A stretch of 17,883 nucleotides of DNA from Pseudomonadota bacterium (GCA_027619655.1 JAQCHR010000019.1:1-17883), one strand, 5' to 3'. Positions 7,001 through 13,954 are shown, counted from the first letter of the stretch. Notes: generated by a model from the sequence alone, not told the origin. Translations and numbers: made by a program.

Positions 7001-7605
7001 GCGTCGCCGGTGTTCTTCTGGCGGGTGGGCTGTCTCGGCGCATGGGCGGCGGCGACAAATGCCTGCGGCAACTGGGTGGCGAGACGATCCTGGCGCGGAT
7101 TATTCGCGGCGTCGCGCCGCAGGTCGGCCCGCTGGCCCTGAACGCGAATGGCGACCCGGCCCGGTTTGCCGAATATGGCCTGCCGGTCCTGCCGGACGTC
7201 GTCGATGGCAATGCCGGTCCGCTGGCAGGTGTTCTGACGGGTATGGATTGGGTGGCCGCAAATCATCCCGAATGCGACTGGCTGGCGACCTTCCCGACGG
7301 ATGCGCCGTTCATGCCCGGAAACCTGGTCAGCAGCATGCTCGCCGCCACGGTGCGGGACGCGGCGGAGATGGCCTGTGCGTCCTCGTCGGGACGGACGCA
7401 TCCGGTGGCAGGGTTGTGGCCGGTCCGGTTGCGCGAGGCCCTGCGCGAGGCAATGTTAAATGAGGATATCCGCAAGGTGGATCGCTGGACCGATAGGTAT
7501 CGTCTGGCCGTGGCCGACTTTCCCGTCGGGGCGGTTGACCCCTTCTTCAACACCAATCGGCCGGAAGACCTCGAACAGGCGGCGGCTTTATTGCCCGGGG
7601 TTTAG
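6997..7605 (+). CDS. mobA: molybdenum cofactor guanylyltransferase MobA
   Basis: Transfers GMP from GTP to molybdopterin-bound molybdenum, forming the guanine dinucleotide cofactor used by DMSO-reductase-family enzymes such as formate dehydrogenase. The 202-residue length is typical. The nucleotide-binding opening LLAGGLSRRMGGGDK (7-21) is diagnostic. Also seen are GNAGPLAGVLTGM (71-83), PTDAPFMP (100-107), which carries the metal-binding Asp102, and the C-terminal FFNTNRPEDL (183-192). ATG 6997 overlaps the stop of the diguanylate cyclase by 4 nt, so it is probably translationally coupled; an open frame extends upstream but is the antisense-like shadow of the cyclase end. Its stop overlaps the convergent DUF364 gene by 4 nt, leaving no room for a separate terminator. 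Confidence 0.96.
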   Translation: MSVAGVLLAGGLSRRMGGGDKCLRQLGGETILARIIRGVAPQVGPLALNANGDPARFAEYGLPVLPDVVDGNAGPLAGVLTGMDWVAANHPECDWLATFPTDAPFMPGNLVSSMLAATVRDAAEMACASSSGRTHPVAGLWPVRLREALREAMLNEDIRKVDRWTDRYRLAVADFPVGAVDPFFNTNRPEDLEQAAALLPGV

Positions 7606-8348
7606 GCGCCGGGTTTGAATAGCGAAAGATTATGCGCATGCCGTTTCAGGGCGCGCACGGCGCCGCCTTCGATCACGGCCTGAGAAAGCGCATCGACATC
7701 ATCGACAACAAGGCCGGATAAAGCATCGATACCATGGTGAAACAGGGTCGGCGCCAGTGGCGTACCGGGGCCGAGCAGGATCGTATAGGCCTGCGGCGCC
7801 AGCGCCAGCAGCCGGGGCAGTGCGCCATCCAGCATTGTGGATGCGGTGGCGATCAGGTAGCGGCACGCTGGCAGCAAGGTTTCTGTTGCGGATTCCGGAT
7901 AATCGTTCGGGCCGGGTTCGCGTTCGATAACCCTGGCGTCGGGAATGCGCTGGTCGATGCCCGGGAAACGCCCGATGATGACGGTGTCTGATCCGCTATC
8001 CGGAATCAGGTCCAGGCCGTTTTCCCGGCTGCCGGTCAAACCGTAGCGGTTATGGAAGGCATTCGCCGCGGCGATGGCGATGGCCGTTTCGAAGACATTC
8101 TCGGAATCGATCATAGCGGCGAGCGATGCGAGATCCTGCCCCGCATAGCCGCCGGGATCGGGCAGCGAGAAACAGCCGCCGGTGCCGCGCGCCGGTGTGT
8201 GTGACAGGCCGGCGCCGTCCGGCCCGATAACCAGGGTCCAGTTCAACCCGACGATGACCCGCTGCGCGCGACCGGTCACATCGGCGGCAAGGTCCCGGTA
8301 AAGGGCATGCGCCAGTCCCGTCCGGTCCAACAGAGTTTGATCGTTCAT
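7602..8348 (-). CDS. DUF4213/DUF364 putative metal-chelation domain protein
   Basis: A 248-residue cytoplasmic protein resembling the family of an N-terminal DUF4213 and C-terminal Rossmann-like DUF364 domain, annotated in databases as putative heavy-metal chelation; no reaction is established. Seen here: LNWTLVIG (35-42) and AIAIAAANAFHNRYG (89-103) in the first part; VIIGRFPGI, ARVIEREPGPNDYPESATETLLP (138-160), LIATASTMLDGALPRLL (165-181) and LLGPGTPLAPTLFHHGID (191-208) in the second. ATG 8348 starts 4 nt after the stop of the response regulator gene, so the two are probably one transcript; an upstream extension of the frame has no family resemblance. It converges with mobA with 4-nt overlap. 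A link with molybdenum is suggested only by position. Confidence 0.75.
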   Translation of the reverse strand: MNDQTLLDRTGLAHALYRDLAADVTGRAQRVIVGLNWTLVIGPDGAGLSHTPARGTGGCFSLPDPGGYAGQDLASLAAMIDSENVFETAIAIAAANAFHNRYGLTGSRENGLDLIPDSGSDTVIIGRFPGIDQRIPDARVIEREPGPNDYPESATETLLPACRYLIATASTMLDGALPRLLALAPQAYTILLGPGTPLAPTLFHHGIDALSGLVVDDVDALSQAVIEGGAVRALKRHAHNLSLFKPGA

Positions 8349-8352
8349 GCCG

Positions 8353-9408
8353 TCACCGGTTGCTTTTGAGGAAGTCGCGACTGACGAGAGAGAGATCGCC
8401 CTGTTCGCGCAGGAACTTTGCATTGGCCTGGCGCATCGCCTTGATGATTTCAATTCCGACCTGGCCACCATCGCCGCGAACCTCGTCGCGCAGTACGGCG
8501 CGCAGGGTCCCGACATGATCCTTGACTAGGCGCAGGCAATCGTCTGAACGGTCCAGCGTGTCCTTGGTCAACTCGAACAGCGACTTAGCAACAGAGGATA
8601 CCAGCGGATAGCCGAAGATGCCGCCCTGACCGCGCAATTCGTGGCTGATCCTGTTGATTTCACTGAAATCCGCCCGCCGGTTCCCGGCGTCTTTGGCGGC
8701 GGCAGCGGCCACGCGCCGGTTGATCTGGCTGATATATTCGTTGGTCCATTTCACGAAATCGTCGTTCCATTCATCCAGTTCTTTCTGGATTTTGACAATC
8801 GAGGCGATATTGAGCTGGAGGTCGGGGCCGACCTTTCGGCGCAAGGCGCGGGGGGCGCTGTAGAAGCGGATACGCTTTTCCATCGAATCCTCGCCGGACG
8901 GATGAATGACGCGTTTTTCGTCGGGCACGTGTTTACGGCTTCGCCGTCGGTCGGGTCCGAAAAAACTGTCGGTTCGCACAAAGGACCGGGTGTCCTGAAT
9001 GACGGCATTGATATGTTCAAACACCGAAGCGACCGAGAACGGTTTGGCCAGGAACTCGTTGACGCCCAGGTTCCGGGAGGTTTGCACCCGGTCCCAATCG
9101 GAATACGCACTGACCATGATGAAGGGCATGAAGCGATCGGGCGAATCCTTGTGCCGCCGTATCCAGCGGAGCAGCGTGGCGCCGTCGATCGGTTCCATGA
9201 GCCAGTCGGACAGGACCAGATCGATACTGGTTGCGCCGATACTCCCGGGGTCGGTCTGCATTGCCTTGATCTGGCGGATTGCATCCGCACCGTCATTGGC
9301 CCGCAGAATATTACCGATGCCAAGCTGTGACAGGACAGAGACGAGCAGGGCGCGCAACTGCTGCGAATCTTCAACGAGAAGAACAGTCAGGTTTTCCAGT
9401 CCGCTCAT
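8353..9408 (-). CDS. response regulator with receiver and HPt-like domains
   Basis: A 351-residue two-component protein. Residues 5-138 form a receiver domain: acidic pocket Glu13-Asp14, phosphoacceptor Asp68 (VLSDWLMEP), Ser100 (MVSAYS) and Lys122 (FLAKPF). A charged linker (about 140-200) leads to a helical C-terminus with an HPt-like motif around His256 (SHELRGQGGIFG), the phosphotransfer histidine. There is no DNA-binding or enzymatic output domain, so it probably relays phosphate rather than acting on genes. ATG 9408 has no clear Shine-Dalgarno sequence. It is followed 4 nt later by the DUF364 gene. Position beside flagellar genes hints at a motility or chemotaxis link, but the neighbouring flgI is broken exactly on this side, so original adjacency is uncertain. 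Confidence 0.85.
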   Translation of the reverse strand: MSGLENLTVLLVEDSQQLRALLVSVLSQLGIGNILRANDGADAIRQIKAMQTDPGSIGATSIDLVLSDWLMEPIDGATLLRWIRRHKDSPDRFMPFIMVSAYSDWDRVQTSRNLGVNEFLAKPFSVASVFEHINAVIQDTRSFVRTDSFFGPDRRRSRKHVPDEKRVIHPSGEDSMEKRIRFYSAPRALRRKVGPDLQLNIASIVKIQKELDEWNDDFVKWTNEYISQINRRVAAAAAKDAGNRRADFSEINRISHELRGQGGIFGYPLVSSVAKSLFELTKDTLDRSDDCLRLVKDHVGTLRAVLRDEVRGDGGQVGIEIIKAMRQANAKFLREQGDLSLVSRDFLKSNR

Positions 9409-9422
9409 GGCATCAGGGCATG

Positions 9423-9451
9423 TTTATAGTGCGTCGGGCACGTGATTGTCT
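9423..9451 (-). promoter_or_regulatory. candidate promoter for the response regulator gene
   Basis: On the minus strand, TATAAA (9423-9428) lies 18 nt downstream of a CAGACA (-35-like, 4 of 6 to TTGACA). A transcript from it would begin only about 8 nt before the ATG at 9408, consistent with the missing ribosome-binding site. Visual match only. Confidence 0.25.
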
Positions 9452-9508
9452 GCAGGAAAAGAGTTGCGCAATAAGCCTGACATTGCAAGAGCGCCATGAT
9501 ATCGCAAG

Positions 9509-10000
9509 TTAATCTGTCCCGGTGCTGGGAAATCGCGGGATTTCACCGTCGGCGCCGACCAGCGGCGTAACCAGCAAAGTCCCGCCCAGCAGGTTGTCCG
9601 CATCGCCCAGCGCGGAAACCGTGACGTCGATATTTGTGCCCTGGTGGCTGAAAGGCGGTAGCGTGGCGGTGACCATGACCGCCGCGACATTGTCGGTTGT
9701 CAGCGCGTCATCGCGGGCGTTGACCCCCAGCCGCTCCAGCATGCCGATCAGGCTTTCGCGCGTGAAGATGGCGCTGCTCAGGCTGTCGCCCGTGCCGTTC
9801 AACCCGACAACCAGCCCGTATCCGACAAGCTGGTTGGAGCGCACGCCCTCGAAAAAGACGATATCCTTGATTCGTGACTGCGCCATCGCCGGTGCATGAA
9901 AGACGCCGCCGAGCAATGCGATTATTGCGATTCCCAGCCAGCGCCGCCGCCCGAAGGGGGCGGATCGCTGCGCCAAGTCTGATCCGTTCGTCATTGCCAT
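9509..10000 (-). pseudogene. flgI: flgI, flagellar P-ring protein, 3'-truncated
   Basis: FlgI subunits form the periplasmic P ring around the flagellar rod. This frame gives 163 residues, while the family has about 370. The N-terminal part is normal: signal peptide (hydrophobic about 21-34, cleavage near APAMAQS), RIKDIVFFEGVR, LVGYGLVVGLNGTGD, LERLGV, NVAAVMVTATLPPF and LGGTLLVTPLVGADGEI. Homologues then continue with Y-A-V-A-Q-G; here nine unrelated codons (PRFPSTGTD) and a stop follow, placing the break near 9538. None of the three downstream minus-strand frames restores FlgI sequence before the response regulator gene 100 nt on. About 200 C-terminal residues are therefore gone and a P ring should not form from this copy. 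A real deletion or an assembly misjoin are both possible. Confidence 0.85.
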
Positions 10001-10110
10001 CGCCGATCACGTATTTTCCTGAAATTCCCTTTGTCCGTAGCGAAAGTCATGCCATGGCGCGCGGGATATTAAGAAATTGAAATATATGGATAAAAATAAA
10101 TTCTAACCGC

Positions 10111-10154
10111 GCCGGGGACAGCCCGGCTCATCGTCCCGGCAAGCCGTGCCGGGA
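10111..10154. repeat. tandem GC-rich palindromes upstream of fliX
   Basis: Two perfect hairpins follow one another: GCCGGG/CCCGGC (10111-10127, 5-nt loop) and TCCCGGCA/TGCCGGGA (10134-10154, loop AGCCG). They lie in the 263-nt gap between divergent flgI and fliX, so they are not terminators of either gene, and no T-run follows. Their form resembles the dispersed intergenic palindromes common in alphaproteobacteria. The rest of the gap includes an AT-rich stretch (10068-10106) in which I found no convincing promoter. Confidence 0.5.
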
Positions 10155-10263
10155 TAACCGGCAAAGATTTCCATCTGCGTTGCCAAATGTGTTTTGGCCG
10201 GCGTCGCACGGGCCGGTTTGGAAACTATTTCCGTTATGGCCTGAAAAAAGCTAAGTTGACCGT

Positions 10264-10701
10264 ATGAAAATCGATTCAACAGGATCCGTAAGGTCGTCCG
10301 CGCGCGGATCGAAAAGCAAGGCTGGCAAATCTGTAAAAGGAAGCGGTTTTACCGATCATCTGTCGCCGCAGGCGGATTCGGTCGGACCCGTGGGGTCCGC
10401 TGCGCCGACGCAGAGCGTCGATGCCCTGGTGGCTATACAGGGCGTGCCGGATTCGACGGAAGGTACAGCCAATGCCCGCGCCCGAAAATGGGGCAATGAC
10501 GTGCTGGATCAGCTTGAGCAGGTTCGGGTGGATCTGCTTGTGGGGGCAATTCCCAAGGAGCGGCTGATCAATCTGGCGCAAATGGTCGCCAAGCGGCGCA
10601 AGGATGCCGCCGATCCCTACTTGAATAGTCTCCTCGACGATGTCGAACTGCGCGTTCGTGTTGAAATGGCGAAATACGAGCCGCGCCGGAATTCGGTCTA
10701 G
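10264..10701 (+). CDS. fliX: flagellar assembly regulator FliX
   Basis: A 145-residue protein matching FliX, an alphaproteobacterial flagellar assembly regulator. In Caulobacter FliX works with the sigma-54 activator FlbD to couple completion of early flagellar structures to later flagellar gene expression; that role is known from Caulobacter and inferred here. The first 70 residues are low-complexity, Ser/Gly/Lys-rich and probably flexible. The conserved part is helical: WGNDVLDQLEQVRVDLLVG, IPKERLINLAQMV, DPYLNSLLDDVELRVRVEMAKYE (about 76-139). Start ATG 10264 gives the usual N-terminus MKIDSTG; the ribosome-binding site is weak. It is divergent from flgI and followed by dksA 105 nt downstream on the same strand, but dksA has its own candidate promoter. 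Confidence 0.88.
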   Translation: MKIDSTGSVRSSARGSKSKAGKSVKGSGFTDHLSPQADSVGPVGSAAPTQSVDALVAIQGVPDSTEGTANARARKWGNDVLDQLEQVRVDLLVGAIPKERLINLAQMVAKRRKDAADPYLNSLLDDVELRVRVEMAKYEPRRNSV

Positions 10702-10739
10702 CGGGAGTACAGGAAAAAATACAGCGTCATTTCCGGGGC

Positions 10740-10774
10740 TTGCAGGATCGTTGTGCGCGAATATATAGTGCGCG
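10740..10774 (+). promoter_or_regulatory. candidate dksA promoter
   Basis: TTGCAG (10740-10745) is followed after 18 nt by TATAGT (10764-10769), or after 16 nt by TATATA (10762-10767), a reasonable sigma-70-type arrangement about 40 nt before the dksA ATG. The -10 element is bracketed by a direct repeat GTGCGCG (10753-10759 and 10768-10774), one 15-bp period apart, which could be a regulator site or chance. Confidence 0.42.
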
Positions 10775-10806
10775 CCGGTTTTGTGAACTTAATAGTGGAG
10801 CGACGC

Positions 10807-11223
10807 ATGCACCCAACGCTTCCGCCTGATTATCGACCGTCGGAAGACGAAGAGTTTATGAATCCTGCGCAGCATGAGTACTTTCGCCAGAAACTCTTGC
10901 AGTGGCGCAGGCAGCTTTTGAAGGATACGGGCGATACCCGAAACAGCCTGAAGGAAGAAAACCTCGCGGAACCCGATCTCGCAGACCGGGCGACGCTCGA
11001 AACCGACCGCTCCCTCGAATTGCGGACACGGGATCGGCAGCGGAAATTGATCAACAAAATCGATTCGGCGTTGCGTCGCATTGAAGACGGGACATACGGT
11101 TATTGCGAGGAAACCCAGAACCCCATTTCACTGCGGCGGCTTGAGGCACGCCCTATCGCGACGCTGACCATTGAGGCGCAGGAAATGCACGAACGGATGG
11201 AGCGGACGCACCGCGACGATTGA
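10807..11223 (+). CDS. dksA: RNA polymerase-binding transcription factor DksA, reduced zinc finger
   Basis: DksA inserts its coiled coil into the RNA polymerase secondary channel and, with ppGpp, adjusts transcription during starvation. The 138-residue protein has the N-terminal motif PSEDEEFMNPAQHEYFR, a long coiled coil (about 22-95) with the tip residues Asp57, Asp60 and Ala62 (DLADRA) retained, and the C-terminal globular part GYCEETQNPISLRRLEARP. Of the four zinc-finger cysteines in Escherichia coli DksA only Cys100 remains; the others are Thr103, Thr121 and Ala124, a pattern I know from other alphaproteobacterial DksA proteins. ATG 10807 is chosen because GGAG lies 6 nt upstream. A strong hairpin follows the stop. 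Confidence 0.92.
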   Translation: MHPTLPPDYRPSEDEEFMNPAQHEYFRQKLLQWRRQLLKDTGDTRNSLKEENLAEPDLADRATLETDRSLELRTRDRQRKLINKIDSALRRIEDGTYGYCEETQNPISLRRLEARPIATLTIEAQEMHERMERTHRDD

Positions 11224-11261
11224 GCGGTACTTCCGTCGCGCCAGGCGATCCGGCAAGCACG

Positions 11262-11291
11262 ATACAGGCCAGCCGAAAGACTGGCCTGTAT
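11262..11291. terminator. bidirectional terminator-type hairpin after dksA
   Basis: Perfect 11-bp stem ATACAGGCCAG (11262-11272) / CTGGCCTGTAT (11281-11291) with the 8-nt loop CCGAAAGA, followed on the plus strand by TGTATTCGT. It lies between the convergent ends of dksA (11223) and the aldolase gene (11320). The T-tract is short, so termination may be partial or shared by both strands. Confidence 0.7.
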
Positions 11292-11319
11292 TGTATTCGT
11301 CCCGGGTAAAGGCTCGGGG

Positions 11320-12099
11320 TCAGCGTTTTCCCTTGATCTCGGACATGGCCTGGCTGAAGCCTATCTGAAGGACTTCGACTTCGCTTTTATAGGCGAGCAG
11401 CAGCGCGCCGGCTTCTTTCCACTGCTGCGCCTGTTCCGCGCTATTGCACAACATGGCGCAGGTCTTGCCGTATTTTCGGGCGGCGGCCAGGACCAGGTCC
11501 CGCTTTTCGTCCAGTATTTGCCCCATATCCGGCGTGCCGAAAACACCCAGATCCTGCGCCAGGTCCGTCGGCCCAAGCGTCAATGCGTCGATGCCGTCCA
11601 TGGCTGCAATGTCGTCGAGATGGTCAAAGGCGCTGCCGGATTCGAGCATCACGGTGACAAAGACCTGTTTGTTGGCGAATGCCAGCCGGTCCATGACCGA
11701 ACCGCCGATTTCGTATTCCGTGGCGGCGCTTGTTCCCGCCATGCCCCGCGACCCCTGCGGCGTGTAGCGTGATGCCGCGACGATCTCCGCCGCCTGTTCC
11801 GCCGTGTCCACCTGGGGACAGTGGAGGTTCCATACGCCGGCATCAAGCAGGCGGGTAATCCATTCGCGATTGGCTTTCGGCGGCCTTACGGCGATCGGAA
11901 AATCGATGGCGCGCGCCATGAGGGCCATGTTGGCGATGGTTTCCATCGATGGCGAGGCATGTTCCATGTCCACGCGCGCGAAATCGAGCCCCGCCGCTTT
12001 CAGCAGCGGCAGGATTGCCGGATTGCGGATCATGTTGACCCAGGTGCCGATCTGTACTTTCCCGCGCTCGACGCCGGCCCGCATCGGATTGATGTGCAT
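11320..12099 (-). CDS. HpcH/HpaI-family 2-oxo-acid aldolase
   Basis: Predicted class II (metal-dependent) aldolase of the HpcH/HpaI family, which cleaves 4-hydroxy-2-oxo acids to pyruvate or a related keto acid plus an aldehyde; the natural substrate cannot be told. The catalytic set of Escherichia coli HpaI (His45, Arg70, Glu149, Asp175) is matched in order and spacing: His47 (VDMEHASPS), Arg72 (IAVRPP), Glu153 (VMLESGS) and Asp179 (LGPTDLAQDLG). PQGSRGM is also present. I prefer ATG 12099 (259 residues), which fits the HpaI N-terminus and has AGGA just upstream; ATG 12129 is in frame but has no ribosome-binding site. The gene is unrelated to motility yet sits between flgH and dksA, bracketed by hairpins. 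Confidence 0.88.
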   Translation of the reverse strand: MHINPMRAGVERGKVQIGTWVNMIRNPAILPLLKAAGLDFARVDMEHASPSMETIANMALMARAIDFPIAVRPPKANREWITRLLDAGVWNLHCPQVDTAEQAAEIVAASRYTPQGSRGMAGTSAATEYEIGGSVMDRLAFANKQVFVTVMLESGSAFDHLDDIAAMDGIDALTLGPTDLAQDLGVFGTPDMGQILDEKRDLVLAAARKYGKTCAMLCNSAEQAQQWKEAGALLLAYKSEVEVLQIGFSQAMSEIKGKR

Positions 12100-12173
12100 T
12101 GGTCCTGTCTTCCCTGTATCGGTTGTCATGTCGGCAGGAATCGCCGACCTGCCGCCAGTATGCTGATACTATC

Positions 12174-12200
12174 CCGGGCAATGCAATTCACATTGCCCGG
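12174..12200. terminator. perfect hairpin downstream of flgH
   Basis: 10-bp perfect stem CCGGGCAATG (12174-12183) / CATTGCCCGG (12191-12200) with a 7-nt loop, 25 nt after the flgH stop on the minus strand. No T-run follows on either strand, so it may act as an mRNA 3' stabiliser or factor-dependent terminator for the flgFGAH transcript, or be part of the aldolase upstream region. A weaker stem (GTCGGC/GCCGAC) lies at about 12130-12148. Confidence 0.5.
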
Positions 12201-12224
12201 AATGCATGATTGCGGCGATCTGCT

Positions 12225-12986
12225 CTAGAAGGGGAAGATGATATCGATCAACTGGTTGCCGTAGCGCGGCTGCTGCAGGTCGGACAACTGCCCGCGGCCG
12301 CCATAGGAGACGCGAAGCTCGGCAATCTGTTCATGCGGTATCTGGTTTTCGTTGGTAATGTCCTGTGGCCGGATGACGCCGGTCACCTGGATTTCCCGCA
12401 CTTCGTAATTGACCCGGATTTCCTGCCGGCCATGCAGCACCAGGTTGCCGTTGGGCAGTACCTGGCTGATGACAGCTGCGACCCGCAGCGTAATCTGTTC
12501 GTCGCGCGCAATACTGCCATTGCCGTTATTGGATGTGTTGCTGTTCACGTTCAGCAGGTTGGCGGGATCGACAGCCTGCGGCAGCAGCCGGTTCAGCGAG
12601 GCCTGGTAGCCAAGCAACGCACCGAGGCCGGCGTCTTCGGTCGCGGCGCGCGCCCGTGCCGTTTCGTTTTCGAGGTCCGCCTGATCATCGACCGCGATCA
12701 CCACGGTCACAATATCGCCGATCTGGTTGGCGCGCAGATCCTTGAAAAACGCCCGCGACCCGGTACGCCAAAGCGAATTCGGGTTGTGGTGCGCCAGGAC
12801 CGGAGCCGGCATGGGCATCGTGATGGGCTTGTAGTCCTGCGTTTGCGTCGGGTTCTGGATGCCGGACATTTTCAGCGCCTCGCCGACTTCGGAAAGCCGG
12901 GAAAGGGCGTTGCATCCCGACAGCGATATGACGGTGACGACAAGGCAGGTGAGCCGAAGCGGGCTGGATCTGAGGGAGGCGGTCAT
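12225..12986 (-). CDS. flgH: flagellar L-ring lipoprotein FlgH
   Basis: FlgH builds the outer-membrane L ring through which the flagellar rod passes. The 253-residue protein has a signal peptide ending in a standard lipobox LSGC (Cys25). The family core follows: NSLWRTGSRAFFKDLRANQIGDIVTV (about 70-95), RDEQITLRVAAVISQVLPNGNLVLHGRQEI, and the diagnostic C-terminus GGRGQLSDLQQPRYGNQ ending in IIFPF. A low-complexity Asn-rich turn (NVNSNTSNNGNGS) precedes the second half. ATG 12986 overlaps the flgA stop by 4 nt (ATGA), so it is translationally coupled. Last gene of the flgF-flgG-flgA-flgH unit; a perfect hairpin follows. Confidence 0.97.
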   Translation of the reverse strand: MTASLRSSPLRLTCLVVTVISLSGCNALSRLSEVGEALKMSGIQNPTQTQDYKPITMPMPAPVLAHHNPNSLWRTGSRAFFKDLRANQIGDIVTVVIAVDDQADLENETARARAATEDAGLGALLGYQASLNRLLPQAVDPANLLNVNSNTSNNGNGSIARDEQITLRVAAVISQVLPNGNLVLHGRQEIRVNYEVREIQVTGVIRPQDITNENQIPHEQIAELRVSYGGRGQLSDLQQPRYGNQLIDIIFPF

Positions 12987-13954
12987 TTCTGGACCTGCTG
13001 CATGGCGGCGCTGTGAAGGGTGGTGACGGCGACCCGTTTGTCGCCGACGACGACGGCGGTGATGATTTTGCCGCTATTGATATTCTGGACCCGGACAACA
13101 TCGCCTTCGGCGCCATTCTGCAGGGCCTTTCCCATGGCGGTCAGCTGCATTGTCGGGGTTGTAAGGGCTATGGTAACCGGCTTACCGCGAATGACGAGAA
13201 CGGGCGCCTGGACTTCGCTTTCCTTGACGGCACGATCGGCGGTGATCGGCCGGCGTGGACTGAGGCCGATGAGCGATTCAACGTCGGTTATGGTCTGCGT
13301 ATCGATATTCCCGACCCGCACGGTTTTCCATTCGATATCCCGGTCGTGAATGATTTCATCGCGGTCCATGCGGCGCGACAGCGTCGGAATTTCGACGACA
13401 GGATAGGCATAGCCGGTGATGGTGGTCCGCACGGCGCCGGGGCGGTCATCTGGGGCAATCACCCGGGCCGAGAAACGCTTGTTGAGTGAATCGTATGAAA
13501 TCGACTGGGTCTCGACCCGGGCCGGCATGTTGAACGGCAGGAAGAGCCGCATGGTCCGGTTGTCCAGTTCAATTTCGACTTCGCCCAGGTCGTCGTGCTT
13601 GCGGCGCAGGGCTTCGGTAACCGTCTTATGGAGTTGGTCGGGCTCGATGATCTGGCTGCGGCGCTCGATGATCGCGCTGTCCAGCCGGCTGGCTGGTCGC
13701 CAGGAAACCCGGTACGCCCGGGCGACCCGGTACAGCCAGTCGGCTTCCATGACGAGCGTCTGGCCGGGACGCGGCGCATTGGCGATGACCCTGTCGGCCA
13801 ATTCGCCCGCGCCGTCGAATACATCGCCAAGTTTGACCGTATCGCCATCGACCAGCACATTGGCACGAAGATAGGCACGGGGCGCCGCCTGGGCGCTGCT
13901 TGCCAGAAGGACAAAAACAGCTGCCAGCGACACAAATATGCGTATTGCGTTCAT
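12983..13954 (-). CDS. flgA: flagellar P-ring assembly chaperone FlgA
   Basis: Periplasmic chaperone that helps FlgI polymerise into the P ring. 323 residues with a signal peptide (hydrophobic 5-19, cleavage after SSAQA at about 23). The C-terminal SAF/FlgA domain carries recognisable family segments: RRMDRDEIIHDRDIEWKTV, LIGLSPRRPITADRAV, VLVIRGKPVTIAL, and GDVVRVQNINSGKIITAVVVG (about 285-305). The length is at the long end for the family, as usual in alphaproteobacteria, which have an extra N-terminal module. It starts 15 nt after the flgG stop. Its client FlgI is truncated in this window, so its function here depends on whether an intact flgI exists elsewhere. Confidence 0.95.
   Translation of the reverse strand: MNAIRIFVSLAAVFVLLASSAQAAPRAYLRANVLVDGDTVKLGDVFDGAGELADRVIANAPRPGQTLVMEADWLYRVARAYRVSWRPASRLDSAIIERRSQIIEPDQLHKTVTEALRRKHDDLGEVEIELDNRTMRLFLPFNMPARVETQSISYDSLNKRFSARVIAPDDRPGAVRTTITGYAYPVVEIPTLSRRMDRDEIIHDRDIEWKTVRVGNIDTQTITDVESLIGLSPRRPITADRAVKESEVQAPVLVIRGKPVTIALTTPTMQLTAMGKALQNGAEGDVVRVQNINSGKIITAVVVGDKRVAVTTLHSAAMQQVQK

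Noticed and set aside
8919..9444. 13-bp direct repeat CGTCGGGCACGTG at 8919-8931 and 9432-9444
   Set aside because: One or two 13-bp matches are expected by chance in a GC-rich window this size; one copy lies inside coding sequence and nothing is structured around them.
10068..10085. Possible CtrA site (TTAA-N7-TTAA) upstream of fliX
   Set aside because: Only one TTAA half-site is present; the second position reads AAAT.
10170..10263. Possible sigma-54 (-24/-12) promoter for fliX near TGGCCGGCGTCGCA
   Set aside because: GG and GC are 8 nt apart, not the required 10, and no other pair in the gap fits.
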